A DNA stretch of 64,000 nucleotides, from assembly GCA_024398785.1 (NCBI GenBank), contig JAKSIO010000001.1, positions 124,001 through 188,000 of the forward strand, in the 5' to 3' direction. The position numbers and the translations under genes were made by a program. Positions 32,985 to 42,986 of the stretch are shown here, one piece after another. The stretch comes from Bacteroidaceae bacterium. Its GTDB lineage: Bacteria; Bacteroidota; Bacteroidia; Bacteroidales; Bacteroidaceae. Each line of letters opens with the position of its first letter. Positions within the stretch are counted from its first letter, which is position 1. The notes beneath the pieces were generated by a model. It was not told the DNA's origin. It saw only the letters and a list, made by a program, of their open reading frames with translations, and searched no databases.

Positions 32985-32992
32985 TAATTTTG
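32985..32992 (+). promoter_or_regulatory. -7 box of the purH promoter
   Basis: TAATTTTG, a perfect TAnnTTTG. Transcription would begin near 32999, about 14 nt ahead of the ATG at 33013. No -33 box at the normal distance. Confidence 0.55.
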
Positions 32993-33012
32993 CAGGACCA
33001 AAAATTAAAGAT

Positions 33013-34536
33013 ATGTCAGAAACAAAAAGAATCAAAAGAGCCCTTGTATCGGTGTTTTACAAGGACGGCCTGGATCAGATTCTGACCAAGCTCAACAGCG
33101 AAGGTGTAGAACTGATTTCAACTGGCGGAACAAAGAGTTTTATCGAATCATTAGGTATTCCTTGCAGCTCAGTTGAGAGCCTTACAGGTTATCCTTCAAT
33201 TCTTGGAGGCCGTGTAAAAACCCTTCATCCTAAAGTGTTCGGTGGAATTCTTGGCCGTCGTGATCTTGAAGGCGATGCCGCTCAGATGCGTGATTATGAA
33301 ATTCCTGATATTGATCTTGTAATTGTTGATCTTTATCCGTTTGAACAGACTGTTGCAAGCGGTGCAGCTGATGCTGATATAATTGAAAAAATTGATATAG
33401 GTGGCATTTCTCTTATCCGTGCCGGAGCAAAGAACTTTAACGATGTTGTTATTGTAGCCAGCAAGGCACAATATCAGCCTCTGAAAGAAATTCTTGATGC
33501 AAAAGGTGCAGAAACAACACTTGAGGAACGCCGTTGGTTTGCTGCTGAAGCTTTTGCAGTATCATCTTATTATGACAGTGCAATCTATAACTGGTTCGGC
33601 AGAGGCAGTAATGCTCATTTCCGTTTTGCTGCAGAGGCCGGTCAGGAGTTGCGCTACGGTGAGAATCCTCATCAGAAAGGTATGTTCTACGGCAACTTCG
33701 GTGCACAGTTTGAGCAGCTTCACGGCAAGGAAATTTCTTACAATAATCTTCTTGACATCAACGCTGCTGTTGACCTGATTGATGAATTCAGTACTACTAC
33801 AGTAGCTATCCTCAAACATAACAATGCTTGCGGTGTTGCATCACGCCCAACAATCCTTGAGGCATGGAAAGATGCTCTTGCCGGTGATCCGGTTTCAGCA
33901 TTCGGTGGTGTTATCATCTTGAACGGTGGTGTTGACAAAGATGCTGCAGAAGAAATCAACAAGATATTCTTTGAGGTAATCATTGCTCCTTCTTATACAC
34001 AGGAGGCTCTTGACATCCTCTTCCAGAAAAAGAACCGTATTATTCTTGTTCGCAAAACCAATATGCCAAAGGCTCAGCAGTTCCGTTCAGTTCTGGGTGG
34101 TGCTTTGGTTCAGGAATATGACAGCAAGATTGAGACATCTGCTGATCTCAAGTTTGTTACAAGCCGTCAGCCGTCAGCACAGGAAATTGAAGATATGCTG
34201 TTTGCCAACAAGATTGTAAAGAACAGCAAGAGCAATTCAATAGTATTTGCAAAGAACGGTCAGTTGCTTGCAAGCGGTGTTGGTCAGACTTCACGTGTCG
34301 ATGCTCTCAAACAGGCTGTAGATAAAGCTCATTCATTCGGATTCTCACTTGAGGGTGCCGCAATGGCCAGCGATGCATTCTTCCCATTCCCGGATTGCGT
34401 TGAACTTGCCTGCAATGCCGGTGTAAAGAATGTTATTCATCCGGGTGGTTCTGTTCGTGATCAGGAGTCAATAGATTTCTGCCAGGCTCATGACATGTCC
34501 ATGGCAATCACCGGATTCCGTCATTTCAAACATTGA
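33013..34536 (+). CDS. purH: Bifunctional AICAR transformylase / IMP cyclohydrolase
   Basis: 507 residues. Last two steps of de novo purine synthesis. The N-terminal MGS-like cyclohydrolase domain holds ISTGGTKSFIESLG and GGRVKTLHPKVFGGIL; the transformylase domain holds ILKHNNACGVAS (catalytic Lys and His), DAFFPFPDCVE and VIHPGGSVRDQESI. Shorter than many PurH but within the Bacteroidota range. Own promoter; strong terminator downstream. Confidence 0.96.
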   Translation: MSETKRIKRALVSVFYKDGLDQILTKLNSEGVELISTGGTKSFIESLGIPCSSVESLTGYPSILGGRVKTLHPKVFGGILGRRDLEGDAAQMRDYEIPDIDLVIVDLYPFEQTVASGAADADIIEKIDIGGISLIRAGAKNFNDVVIVASKAQYQPLKEILDAKGAETTLEERRWFAAEAFAVSSYYDSAIYNWFGRGSNAHFRFAAEAGQELRYGENPHQKGMFYGNFGAQFEQLHGKEISYNNLLDINAAVDLIDEFSTTTVAILKHNNACGVASRPTILEAWKDALAGDPVSAFGGVIILNGGVDKDAAEEINKIFFEVIIAPSYTQEALDILFQKKNRIILVRKTNMPKAQQFRSVLGGALVQEYDSKIETSADLKFVTSRQPSAQEIEDMLFANKIVKNSKSNSIVFAKNGQLLASGVGQTSRVDALKQAVDKAHSFGFSLEGAAMASDAFFPFPDCVELACNAGVKNVIHPGGSVRDQESIDFCQAHDMSMAITGFRHFKH

Positions 34537-34555
34537 TTTGAAACATATATTTCAG

Positions 34556-34584
34556 AAGGGTGGCTCTTTGAGTCACCCTTTTTT
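34556..34584. terminator. Rho-independent terminator after purH
   Basis: AAGGGTG (34556-34562) pairs with CACCCTT (34574-34580), with inner CTC/GAG, and is followed by a T-run to 34584. It also lies just past the stop of the convergent flippase gene. Confidence 0.85.
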
Positions 34585-34587
34585 ATT

Positions 34588-36057
34588 TTATGCATGTTTC
34601 CTTGAACGTAGAAATTTCAAAGCAAAAGGAATAACCCAAATGACAAGCAGTATTGTTCTCAAAGCAAGTCTGAGTATTATATTCCAGTTGTTCATAAGAT
34701 TGGCGGCATACCAGAATACCATTGCAACCGCAAAGTATGCCAGAATTTTCCATACATGATATTCTATTTTATTCTGTTTCTGCCCGATGAAATAGGATAA
34801 CAGCATGCATACTCCGTAACCGCAGAATCCTGCCCATGCACATCCCATGTATCCGTACCGCGGAATCAGCACGCATAGCATGGTTATGAGTACGGCACAT
34901 CCGGTAAATGAGAATACTGCTCCCCACCACGTTTTGTCAATCAGTTTGTACCAGAATGAAAGATTGAAATAGATACCCATGAAAATTTCGGCAAGCATAA
35001 CAATAGGTATTACTGGCAGAGCCTCCCAGTAAGAACTGTCGACAATGTACTTTATAATATCCATGTAGCATATCACGGCAAGGAATGCCAATAGGGAAAA
35101 ATACACAAAATAGTCCATTGCATCGGCGTAAAACTTTTTTTTGTCGGCATCTTTGCGGTTGGCACTGAAAACAAGAGGTTCATATGCGTAGCGGAAGGCC
35201 TGTGTAAGCATGGACAGTATCATTGCAATCTTGACAGCTCCGCCGTAAAGACCAAGTTCCACTTCGCCCTGATGTCCGGGCGCAATCCATGTGTAGCAAA
35301 TCTTGTCTGCAACCTGATTAAGAATACCGGCAATGCCAAGTAACAATAGCGGCCAGCTGTATTGCAGCATACGTCCGAACAGCGCTTTGTCAAATCCGAA
35401 TCTCAGATATCTTATTTCCGGGATAAAACCGAAAGTTGCAGTGGCGGTACAGAAAAGGTTTACATAAAAAATGTAGCTGACTATGTTTTCCATACTGAAC
35501 CATCCGAACATTCCGGCTCCTGGTGTATATATTTTGGGAACCAGCAGTACAAAGAACAGGTTGAGCCCAATGTTCAGTATGATAAAATAGAACTTGAGAA
35601 TGACAAATTTCAGAGCTCTGTTTTCCATTCTGAGCCATGTGAACATTACCGCCTGGAAGGCATCAAGTGCCACAACAATGCTCATTACACGTACATAGTC
35701 AAGGTGCGTAGGATAACCAAGCAGGTTTGCAATTGGGGCGGTGAAAATCTGACATAAAAGAACAAACAAAGCCGAAAAAGAGCCCACGCCAATCAGAGCT
35801 GTAGAGAAAACCCTGTTGCGGTCTTCACCCTCTTTATTCCCAAAACGCAGCAAGGTTGTTTCCATTCCGAATATCAGTATTACCAGCAGGAATGCAGTCC
35901 ATGCGTAAACTTTTGTTACTGCAGCGTATCCGCCGGTTTGGGCTTTGATTACATGAGTGTAGAGCGGAACAAGCAGGTAATTCAGAAATCTTCCGACAAT
36001 GCTGCTTGCGCCATAAATGGCTGTATCCTTTGCCAATGATGCCAGTTTGTTTGCCAT
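34588..36057 (-). CDS. Oligosaccharide/polysaccharide flippase (MVF/Wzx superfamily)
   Basis: 489 residues with about 12-14 transmembrane helices. Starts MANKLASLAKDTAIYGASSIVGRFLNYL, the usual amphipathic N-terminus of Wzx/MVF flippases, with GMETTLLRFGNKE in the first third. Likely moves a lipid-linked glycan across the inner membrane. No polysaccharide gene cluster is adjacent, so the substrate is unknown. Monocistronic, convergent with purH. Confidence 0.88.
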   Translation of the reverse strand: MANKLASLAKDTAIYGASSIVGRFLNYLLVPLYTHVIKAQTGGYAAVTKVYAWTAFLLVILIFGMETTLLRFGNKEGEDRNRVFSTALIGVGSFSALFVLLCQIFTAPIANLLGYPTHLDYVRVMSIVVALDAFQAVMFTWLRMENRALKFVILKFYFIILNIGLNLFFVLLVPKIYTPGAGMFGWFSMENIVSYIFYVNLFCTATATFGFIPEIRYLRFGFDKALFGRMLQYSWPLLLLGIAGILNQVADKICYTWIAPGHQGEVELGLYGGAVKIAMILSMLTQAFRYAYEPLVFSANRKDADKKKFYADAMDYFVYFSLLAFLAVICYMDIIKYIVDSSYWEALPVIPIVMLAEIFMGIYFNLSFWYKLIDKTWWGAVFSFTGCAVLITMLCVLIPRYGYMGCAWAGFCGYGVCMLLSYFIGQKQNKIEYHVWKILAYFAVAMVFWYAANLMNNWNIILRLALRTILLVIWVIPFALKFLRSRKHA

Positions 36058-36071
36058 ATATGTTTTTTTTT

Positions 36072-36079
36072 CAAAGTTA
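36072..36079 (-). promoter_or_regulatory. -7 box of the flippase promoter
   Basis: Minus strand reads TAACTTTG, a perfect box; transcription would start about 8 nt before the ATG. No clear -33. Confidence 0.5.
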
Positions 36080-36132
36080 CAATAATTATAGTTATTTTGC
36101 TTTATCTTTTCAATAATTAGAATACGATTTCT

Positions 36133-36140
36133 TATCTTTG
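36133..36140 (+). promoter_or_regulatory. -7 box of the rsfS-ftsH-cdsA operon
   Basis: TATCTTTG, a perfect TAnnTTTG, with transcription expected near 36147. No -33 TTTG at the usual spacing. Confidence 0.55.
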
Positions 36141-36179
36141 CAAATTGAATAAAAATACATTATTAAGTTGAAAACAAAA

Positions 36180-36530
36180 ATGCCGCCGTTGATTAAGAGT
36201 ATTATTGACGGAATTCAAGACAAAAAAGGTGAAAATATCAGTGTAGTGTGCCTTGATTCAATTGAGGGTGCGCTTTGTAATTATTTTGTGATATGCCAGG
36301 CGCAAACATCAAACCAGTTGCTGGCTATTGCTGATTCCGTAGAGGAAAAAACACGTGTAGATTTGGGTGTGAAGCCTGCCTTTGTACAGGGTACTGCTTT
36401 TGCGCATTGGGTGGCAATGGACTATACTGATGCCATAGTACATATTATGGATCCCGAAATGCGTGCTTTCTACGATATTGAACATTTGTGGGAAGACGCT
36501 GTTATTACTCAAATTCCTAATATTGATTAA
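36180..36530 (+). CDS. rsfS: Ribosome silencing factor
   Basis: About 116 residues of the RsfS/DUF143 fold. Binds ribosomal protein L14 and blocks subunit joining in poor growth. Landmarks: ISVVCLDSIEGALCNYFVIC, SNQLLAIADSVEEKT, GTAFAHWVAMDY (the W-x-x-x-D core) and IVHIMDPEMRAFYDIEHLW. ATG at 36180 is used; a TTG at 36168 would add four residues and is also credible. First gene of an rsfS-ftsH-cdsA operon, as often seen in Bacteroidota. Confidence 0.92.
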   Translation: MPPLIKSIIDGIQDKKGENISVVCLDSIEGALCNYFVICQAQTSNQLLAIADSVEEKTRVDLGVKPAFVQGTAFAHWVAMDYTDAIVHIMDPEMRAFYDIEHLWEDAVITQIPNID

Positions 36531-36549
36531 GAAATTTTCCAAAGTGAGT

Positions 36550-38451
36550 ATGGATCAGAACAATAAGAATAAAAACAAAAAACCAAAATTTTCATTATCC
36601 TGGCTGTATGTAATCATATTTGCAGTGTTTGCATATCTTCTGGTACGCGGCGAGGGTGATGTGCGCGGTTCCAAAAATGCCGGTTACACAGAATTCCAAT
36701 CGTTTGTAACAAAGGGATATGTGGAGAAAGTTGTGGTATATTCCAATGACAAATCACTTGAATTGTACCTATATGCGGATTCTGCATACTATGTGTTCGG
36801 AGAAAAATTGCAGAATGGACAGGTCCCTGTCATAAAGGTCAAGGTAGGCTCAATGGAAAGCCTCCAGAATTTTCTTGATAAAGAACAGCAGGAGGGCAAT
36901 TTCAACGGCCACATTGAATATAAAGAAAAGGACCATATATTCGGAGACTTCTTCTGGAGTGTTGCTCCGTTCCTGATTTTTATTTTTATCTGGATCTACT
37001 TTATGCGCCGAATGGGCGGTGGAGCCGGCGGCGGCGGGGTTTTCAATGTTGGAAAATCCAAAGCCAAACTGTTTGATAAGGGACAGGGCGAAAGAATATC
37101 TTTCAAAGATGTTGCCGGACAGGCAGAAGCCAAGACAGAAGTTGAGGAAATTGTTGAGTTCCTCAAGAATCCCAAGAAGTATACTGATCTTGGTGGAAAA
37201 ATTCCAAAAGGAGCTTTGCTGGTAGGCCCTCCGGGAACCGGAAAAACACTGCTTGCCAAAGCTGTAGCAGGTGAGGCGAATGTCCCATTCTTCTCCATGT
37301 CGGGCTCTGACTTTGTCGAGATGTTTGTCGGTGTAGGCGCATCTCGTGTAAGGGATCTGTTCCAGCAGGCTAAGGAAAAGGCTCCTTGTATAATATTTAT
37401 CGATGAAATCGATGCCGTTGGCCGTGCACGTGGCAAGAACCCTGCTATGGGCGGTAATGATGAACGTGAGAATACGCTTAACCAGTTGCTTACCGAGATG
37501 GACGGTTTCGGTACAAACAGCGGCGTAATTATATTGGCTGCTACAAACAGGGTTGATATTCTAGACAAGGCTCTGTTGCGTGCCGGTCGTTTTGACCGTC
37601 AGATCTATCTGGATCTGCCGGATCTGAACGAACGCAAAGAAGTATTTGGTGTACATCTGCGTTCCATCAAGATAGATAAGAGCGTTGACATCGATTTTCT
37701 GGCACGTCAGACTCCAGGCTTTTCAGGAGCTGATATTGCCAATGTTTGTAACGAAGCTGCATTGATTGCTGCACGTCACAATAAGAAGAGCGTTGAAAAG
37801 GAGGATTTTGTATCGGCTGTAGACAGAATTGTAGGCGGATTGGAGAAGAAAACAAAGGTCCTGACTGCCAAGGAAAAGGAAACAATTGCTTTGCACGAGG
37901 CCGGTCATGCTACAATATCGTGGTTCCTGGAATATGCCAATCCGTTGGTTAAGGTTACTATAGTGCCGCGTGGAAGAGCATTGGGAGCTGCCTGGTATTT
38001 GCCTGAAGAGCGTCAGATTACCACAAAAGAGCAAATGCTTGACGAAATGTGTGCAACTCTTGGCGGCCGTGCTGCAGAGGAACTCTTTACAGGACATATT
38101 TCAACCGGCGCAATGAATGATCTTGAACGGGTGACCCGTCAGGCTTACGGAATGATAGCTTATGCTGGAATGAGTGACAAACTTATGAATCTGAGCTATT
38201 ACAGCAGTACAGATGAATATGCATTCCAGAAACCATATAGTGACAAAACGGCTGAAATGATTGATGCCGAGGCAAAAGCCCTGATTGATGCTCAGTACAA
38301 ACGTGCAAAAGAGTTGCTGGATGAACATAAGGAAGGACATCACGAACTGGCAAACGTATTGCTGGAAAAAGAAGTTATTTATGCTGAAGATGTTGAGCGT
38401 ATCTTTGGAAAACGCCCATGGACATCACGTAGCGAAGAATTGTTATCATAA
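36550..38451 (+). CDS. ftsH: ATP-dependent zinc metalloprotease FtsH
   Basis: 633 residues. Two membrane segments (about 16-34 and 140-157) bracket a periplasmic domain. AAA module with Walker A GPPGTGKT near residue 226, Walker [10 protein letters not shown], and a second-region RPGRFDRQ-like LRAGRFDRQ. Zinc motif HEAGH near 449. Membrane-protein quality control and regulated proteolysis. The ATG at 36550 is preferred; an upstream ATG at 36463 overlaps rsfS. Confidence 0.97.
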   Translation: MDQNNKNKNKKPKFSLSWLYVIIFAVFAYLLVRGEGDVRGSKNAGYTEFQSFVTKGYVEKVVVYSNDKSLELYLYADSAYYVFGEKLQNGQVPVIKVKVGSMESLQNFLDKEQQEGNFNGHIEYKEKDHIFGDFFWSVAPFLIFIFIWIYFMRRMGGGAGGGGVFNVGKSKAKLFDKGQGERISFKDVAGQAEAKTEVEEIVEFLKNPKKYTDLGGKIPKGALLVGPPGTGKTLLAKAVAGEANVPFFSMSGSDFVEMFVGVGASRVRDLFQQAKEKAPCIIFIDEIDAVGRARGKNPAMGGNDERENTLNQLLTEMDGFGTNSGVIILAATNRVDILDKALLRAGRFDRQIYLDLPDLNERKEVFGVHLRSIKIDKSVDIDFLARQTPGFSGADIANVCNEAALIAARHNKKSVEKEDFVSAVDRIVGGLEKKTKVLTAKEKETIALHEAGHATISWFLEYANPLVKVTIVPRGRALGAAWYLPEERQITTKEQMLDEMCATLGGRAAEELFTGHISTGAMNDLERVTRQAYGMIAYAGMSDKLMNLSYYSSTDEYAFQKPYSDKTAEMIDAEAKALIDAQYKRAKELLDEHKEGHHELANVLLEKEVIYAEDVERIFGKRPWTSRSEELLS

Positions 38452-38462
38452 ACAGATTTGAA

Positions 38463-39284
38463 ATGAACGGACTCCTAAAACGTTCGCTTACGGGAATTGT
38501 TTTTGTTGCTGTCATGGTTGGCTGCATCCTGTGGTGTGACATATCCATGAATGTGTTGTTTATGCTTGTCTCTTTGCTCAGTACAATTGAACTGTGCGGT
38601 TTGCTGAACAAACATAAACAAGCTCAGTTAAACGTGCCGCTTTGCAGTCTTGCTGCTATAGTGCTATTCCAGACTGTATATTCTGATAATTTCAAGTGTG
38701 CCAAGTTGAGTGTACTTACACTTTTGATTCTGTCAATTTTCATAAGCGAACTTTACCGCAGGAAAGATAGCCCTATAACAAATCTGGCATTCAGTATCTT
38801 TTCAATAGTGTATTCCGCCGTTCCATTTGCCCTGATTGGTGTTCTGTCCTCGGTGTCAGAAAACAATGCCGGTTGTGCATCGTTGCTTCCATTGACGGTT
38901 TTTGTATTGCTTTGGTGTAATGATGTGGGTGCATATTGTTTTGGCTGTACATTAGGCAAACATCGCCTGTTTGAGCGTGTCTCTCCCAAAAAAAGTTGGG
39001 AAGGCTCAATTGGTGGTGCGGCAGTATCTGTTGCTGCTGTGGCTATTGTTGCACACTGTGTTCCCGAATTCGGTTTTATGCCAATGTGGAAGTGGATTGG
39101 ACTTGCCGTTGTTGTGGTAGTATTCGGTACCTTTGGAGACCTTGCTGAGTCTTTGATGAAACGTGAGATGGGAATAAAGGACTCAGGAAATATCTTGCCA
39201 GGACACGGCGGTATACTGGACCGTTTTGACAGTTCAAGTTTTGCCATCCCGGCAGTTTCTGCTTATCTTCTGCTTGTTGCCTGA
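38463..39284 (+). CDS. cdsA: Phosphatidate cytidylyltransferase
   Basis: 273 residues, multi-pass membrane protein. Makes CDP-diacylglycerol from phosphatidate and CTP. The C-terminal signature is intact: KKSWEGSIGGA, GDLAESLMKREMGIKD and LPGHGGILDRFDS. Last gene of the rsfS-ftsH-cdsA group, 11 nt after ftsH; ends 1 nt from the convergent lpxB stop. Confidence 0.95.
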   Translation: MNGLLKRSLTGIVFVAVMVGCILWCDISMNVLFMLVSLLSTIELCGLLNKHKQAQLNVPLCSLAAIVLFQTVYSDNFKCAKLSVLTLLILSIFISELYRRKDSPITNLAFSIFSIVYSAVPFALIGVLSSVSENNAGCASLLPLTVFVLLWCNDVGAYCFGCTLGKHRLFERVSPKKSWEGSIGGAAVSVAAVAIVAHCVPEFGFMPMWKWIGLAVVVVVFGTFGDLAESLMKREMGIKDSGNILPGHGGILDRFDSSSFAIPAVSAYLLLVA

Positions 39285-39285
39285 A

Positions 39286-40401
39286 TTATTTCTGCGATAT
39301 TTCGGATAATATGCGCAATGCTGTATTGCGTGCTGCTCTCGGTTCACCCAGGGCTGAATGAACGCGCTCATATCCGGCCAATTGCCTGTTGCGCTGTTCG
39401 GAATCTTTTTCCAGTAGCTGAGTTAATTCCTTGCAGATGAGCTTCTTTGTTACATGTGAAACAATTTCTGGAATGATTGGGCTGTTGTCAATAAGGTTTA
39501 CCAATGTAACATATTTGCATTTGATGACGAATCTGCGCATGAAATTTACAAAACGTCCTAATGGCATTTTGTAACATACAACCTGCGGAACGTTGAAAAG
39601 TGCCGTTTCCAATGCTGCGGTTCCTGATGTAACAAGAGCGGCATAAGCGGAATCAAGTATCTGATATGTTTTCCCGAACAGTACTTCAACCGGAAAATCC
39701 TTAATAATGTTCCGGTAGAATTCGGGTTCAATGCTTGGCGCTCCTGCCAGTATTAATCTATAGCCCTTGTACTGTTTCAAAGCATCAAGCATTACCGGAA
39801 GGTTACGTGTGATTTCCTGCTTGCGGCTTCCTGCAAGGATTGCGATGATTGGTTCTTTTGTTTCAATTACAGGGATGTTTTTCTGTTTGTATTCATACAC
39901 GGAATCGACGGAAGGGTTGCCCACATATTCAATTTTGTAGTTGAATCGCTCAAAGAATTCCACTTCAAAAGGCAGTATTGAATACATTTTGTCAACATAC
40001 TTTTTGATAGTTTTGATTCTATAGCTTTTCCATGCCCAAAGTTTGGGGCTTATGTAATAGAATACCCTGGCATTCAGTTTTGCTTTTTTGACCATTTTGG
40101 CGATGGAAAGGTTGAATCCCGGATAATCAACCAGAATGACAATGTCCGGTTGGAATGCTTTGATATCATAGAAACATTCCTTTCCCGCTGACAGTATTGT
40201 CCGCAGATGTGTTATTACCGGCCAGACTCCCATGTACGCCGTGCTTTTGTAATGGCGCAGCATACTTCCACCTGCATCTTTCATCAGGTCTCCTCCGATA
40301 TAGCGGAATTGTGCGGAAGAATCCAATTCTGACAGAGCACGCATAAGGTTTGACGCATGCAGATCTCCGGACGCTTCTCCTGCTATTATGTAGTATTTCA
40401 T
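39286..40401 (-). CDS. lpxB: Lipid-A-disaccharide synthase
   Basis: 371 residues of a GT-B/GT19 enzyme. Condenses UDP-diacylglucosamine with lipid X. Begins YYIIAGEASGDLHASNLMRA, and has IGGDLMKDAGG, VDYPGFNLSIAK, YISPKLWAWKSYRI and VTSGTAALETALF. Cytoplasmic face of the inner membrane. Ends one base from cdsA; no terminator is visible between them. Confidence 0.96.
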   Translation of the reverse strand: MKYYIIAGEASGDLHASNLMRALSELDSSAQFRYIGGDLMKDAGGSMLRHYKSTAYMGVWPVITHLRTILSAGKECFYDIKAFQPDIVILVDYPGFNLSIAKMVKKAKLNARVFYYISPKLWAWKSYRIKTIKKYVDKMYSILPFEVEFFERFNYKIEYVGNPSVDSVYEYKQKNIPVIETKEPIIAILAGSRKQEITRNLPVMLDALKQYKGYRLILAGAPSIEPEFYRNIIKDFPVEVLFGKTYQILDSAYAALVTSGTAALETALFNVPQVVCYKMPLGRFVNFMRRFVIKCKYVTLVNLIDNSPIIPEIVSHVTKKLICKELTQLLEKDSEQRNRQLAGYERVHSALGEPRAARNTALRILSEISQK

Positions 40402-40474
40402 ACCTTCTGCATCATTTTATTGGCTAAGGTAGATAAAATTTACAAGATAGTAGTAAAAAACTGGTTATTTTGTT

Positions 40475-40482
40475 TAACTTTG
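40475..40482 (+). promoter_or_regulatory. -7 box of the parA promoter
   Basis: TAACTTTG, a perfect box about 27 nt ahead of the parA ATG. No clear -33. Confidence 0.55.
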
Positions 40483-40508
40483 CAGATTAAGGTTAAATAA
40501 TTTCATCT

Positions 40509-41273
40509 ATGAAAGTAATAGCATTGGCAAATCAGAAGGGTGGTGTTGGAAAAACTACTACAACTATCAACCTTGGTGCCTCCCTTGCGGTTTTGGAAAA
40601 GAGAGTTCTTATTATTGATGCGGATCCCCAGGCAAACGCTTCATCCGGTCTTGGTATTGATGTACAGTCATTGGAATCCACAGTATATGAATGTCTTGTT
40701 TCGGATAAAGACCCTCATTCAGTTATTCAGCAGACTCAAGTTAACAACCTCAGCGTTTTGCCTTCGCATATAGATTTGGTTGGAGCCGAGATTGAACTCC
40801 TTGAACTGGAGCATAGAGAGCAGATAATGAAAAAAATGCTTGCCAAGCTTGCCGATGAATTTGATTATGTTCTGATAGACTGTTCTCCATCTCTGGGATT
40901 GATTACCGTAAACGCTTTGACTGCAGCTGATTCAGTAATTATTCCGGTTCAGACGGAGTATTTTGCACTTGAAGGTATCAGCAAGCTGTTGAATACAATA
41001 AAGATTATCAAGAGCAAACTCAATCCGTCTCTTACAATTGAAGGATTCCTTCTTACCATGTTTGATCAGCGCTTGCGCTTGAGTAATCAGATAATGGCAG
41101 AGATGCGCGGGCATTTCAATGATCTGGTATTCAATACAGTAATCTGCCGTAATGTCAAACTTGGCGAAGCACCGAGTCACGGTGTCCCGTCTGTGTTGTA
41201 CGATGCCGAATCGCGTGGAACTCAGAATTATCTTGAGTTGGCTCAGGAAGTGATCAGCAAGAATGAAAAATAA
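40509..41273 (+). CDS. parA: ParA/Soj chromosome-partitioning ATPase
   Basis: 254 residues. Deviant Walker A KGGVGKTTTTINLG at the N-terminus, Walker A' LIIDADPQANAS, Walker B YVLIDCSPSLG. Works with ParB on the origin region to segregate chromosomes. Chromosomal rather than plasmid type from the compact form and housekeeping neighbours. parB follows after 20 nt. Confidence 0.96.
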   Translation: MKVIALANQKGGVGKTTTTINLGASLAVLEKRVLIIDADPQANASSGLGIDVQSLESTVYECLVSDKDPHSVIQQTQVNNLSVLPSHIDLVGAEIELLELEHREQIMKKMLAKLADEFDYVLIDCSPSLGLITVNALTAADSVIIPVQTEYFALEGISKLLNTIKIIKSKLNPSLTIEGFLLTMFDQRLRLSNQIMAEMRGHFNDLVFNTVICRNVKLGEAPSHGVPSVLYDAESRGTQNYLELAQEVISKNEK

Positions 41274-41293
41274 ACTAATATATAGTCATACAT

Positions 41294-42169
41294 ATGGTTA
41301 AAAATAAAATGGTTTTAGGTAGAGGTCTTGACTCTTTGATTTCTGACGATGTTGTCATTCAAGCCTCAGGGTCTGATACAATAAGTGAAGTTGCCATTGA
41401 TTTGATTGATCCGAACAAGAATCAGCCGCGTAAGGATTTTGATGATGATTCTTTAAACGAACTTACAGAGTCAATCAAGAATATCGGTTTGATTCAGCCT
41501 ATTACTCTGCGCAAGACAGAAAACGGACGTTACCAGATTATTGCCGGTGAACGCCGTTACCGTGCCTGCAAGCTGGCAAAACTGAAGACAATCCCTTCAT
41601 ACGTCCGTCAGGCCAACGATCAGACCATGATGGCTATGGCTTTGGTTGAAAATATTCAGCGTCAGGATCTGAATGCCATTGAAATTGCGCTGGCATATCA
41701 GAATCTGATTGAATCATATAACATAACCCAGGAACAGTTGTCTGAAAGAATAGGTAAGAAACGTGCTACTGTTGCCAACTATGTCAGACTTCTCAAGTTG
41801 CCGGCAGATGTTCAGATGGCCTTGCAGGAACAGAAAATAGATATGGGACATGCTCGTGCTCTTCTTTCACTGGATAATGCCGAGATGCAGTTGAAACTGT
41901 TTCATGAAATTCTTGATAAGGATTATTCTGTCAGAAAGGTTGAAGAACGTGTTCATGCCATGATGAATCAGCAGAATGATGTCACTGAGCAGGAAGAGAA
42001 ACAGGATACAGCCAAACCTTATGCATCTTTCGGCAAGCGGCTTACAAAATTGTTCGGACAGAATGTAAAGCTCAAGTGCAATCAGAATGGCAAAGGTTTC
42101 ATTTCTATTCCTTTCAAAGATAAGGATGATCTGAAACGGATAATGGAGATTTTCGGAAATCTGAAATAA
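41294..42169 (+). CDS. parB: ParB/Spo0J chromosome-partitioning protein
   Basis: 291 residues. N-terminal ParB domain with LIDPNKNQPRKDF, GLIQPITLR and the CTP-binding/arginine patch GERRYRACKLA; HTH around TQEQLSERIGKKRATVANYVRLL; C-terminal dimer region with KLFGQNVKLK. Binds parS. No parS-like 16-mer was located in the window. Confidence 0.96.
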   Translation: MVKNKMVLGRGLDSLISDDVVIQASGSDTISEVAIDLIDPNKNQPRKDFDDDSLNELTESIKNIGLIQPITLRKTENGRYQIIAGERRYRACKLAKLKTIPSYVRQANDQTMMAMALVENIQRQDLNAIEIALAYQNLIESYNITQEQLSERIGKKRATVANYVRLLKLPADVQMALQEQKIDMGHARALLSLDNAEMQLKLFHEILDKDYSVRKVEERVHAMMNQQNDVTEQEEKQDTAKPYASFGKRLTKLFGQNVKLKCNQNGKGFISIPFKDKDDLKRIMEIFGNLK

Positions 42170-42176
42170 GAAAATT

Positions 42177-42971
42177 GTGATCAGACTTTTCACTGTAATA
42201 TTTGCCTTAATCCTGTTTGTCCCGTTACAATTGGTTGCGAAAACAGATATAGACAAGGTTGATTCCGACTCTATTGTTTTTGCCAATTCGGTGCAGGGAG
42301 CCAGTGATTCCGCCTGGTTTGCTGTAAACGACTTCATGCTTGAAGATAAGCTGGTAACCGTCTCTGATGTCAATACGGCAAGTGATGTCACAATGGGGAA
42401 ACATCTGACAAAGGATCAGCGCAAATCTCTCAAATGGAAAGATCTGGATTCCATTCAGGCTGCAATAGCCGGATATAAGCACAATAAATTCGTTCCTGAT
42501 TCCAAACGTGCCACCTGGCTTGCCTTGATGATACCCGGTGCAGGTCAGATATACAATCATAAGTTTTGGAAACTGCCTATCTTTTATGGAGGATTTCTTG
42601 GTTGCGCTTATGCTCTTTCCTGGAACGGACAGATGTATCAGGACTATTCACAAGCATATGTGGATGTGATGGATAGTGATCCGACTACGAACAGTTTCAG
42701 GGATTTCATATCTCCGAATGTTGACATCGAATCAAATATGGATTGGGTAAAATCGGCCATCAAGTCCCGTCGTGACCGTTATAGAAGGTATCGTGATATG
42801 AGCATATTCTGTTTTGCAGGTGTGTATCTTCTGTCTGTTATTGACGCTTATGTTGATGCCGAATTGTCTCATTTTGATATTACTCATGATCTGAGTCTTG
42901 AAGTGTCTCCTACCATTTTCAATCAGGAGCGCACGCCAAATGTGGGATTTCATCTGGCTCTGAACTTTTAG
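42177..42971 (+). CDS. DUF5683-family membrane protein
   Basis: 264 residues, GTG start at 42177. Signal-like N-terminus (MIRLFTVIFALILFVPLQLVA). The DUF5683 core is seen at about residues 110-200: PDSKRATWLALMIPGAGQIY, NHKFWKLPIFYGGFLGCAYA and a second hydrophobic segment (MSIFCFAGVYLLSVIDAYVD). Found behind parAB in many Bacteroidales. Function unknown; probably envelope located. 7 nt after parB. Confidence 0.85.
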   Translation: MIRLFTVIFALILFVPLQLVAKTDIDKVDSDSIVFANSVQGASDSAWFAVNDFMLEDKLVTVSDVNTASDVTMGKHLTKDQRKSLKWKDLDSIQAAIAGYKHNKFVPDSKRATWLALMIPGAGQIYNHKFWKLPIFYGGFLGCAYALSWNGQMYQDYSQAYVDVMDSDPTTNSFRDFISPNVDIESNMDWVKSAIKSRRDRYRRYRDMSIFCFAGVYLLSVIDAYVDAELSHFDITHDLSLEVSPTIFNQERTPNVGFHLALNF

Positions 42972-42986
42972 TTTGTCCTGTTAGTA

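Noticed and set aside
40402..40508. parS or origin of replication near parAB
   Set aside because: No parS-like 16-mer or DnaA-box cluster could be seen here.
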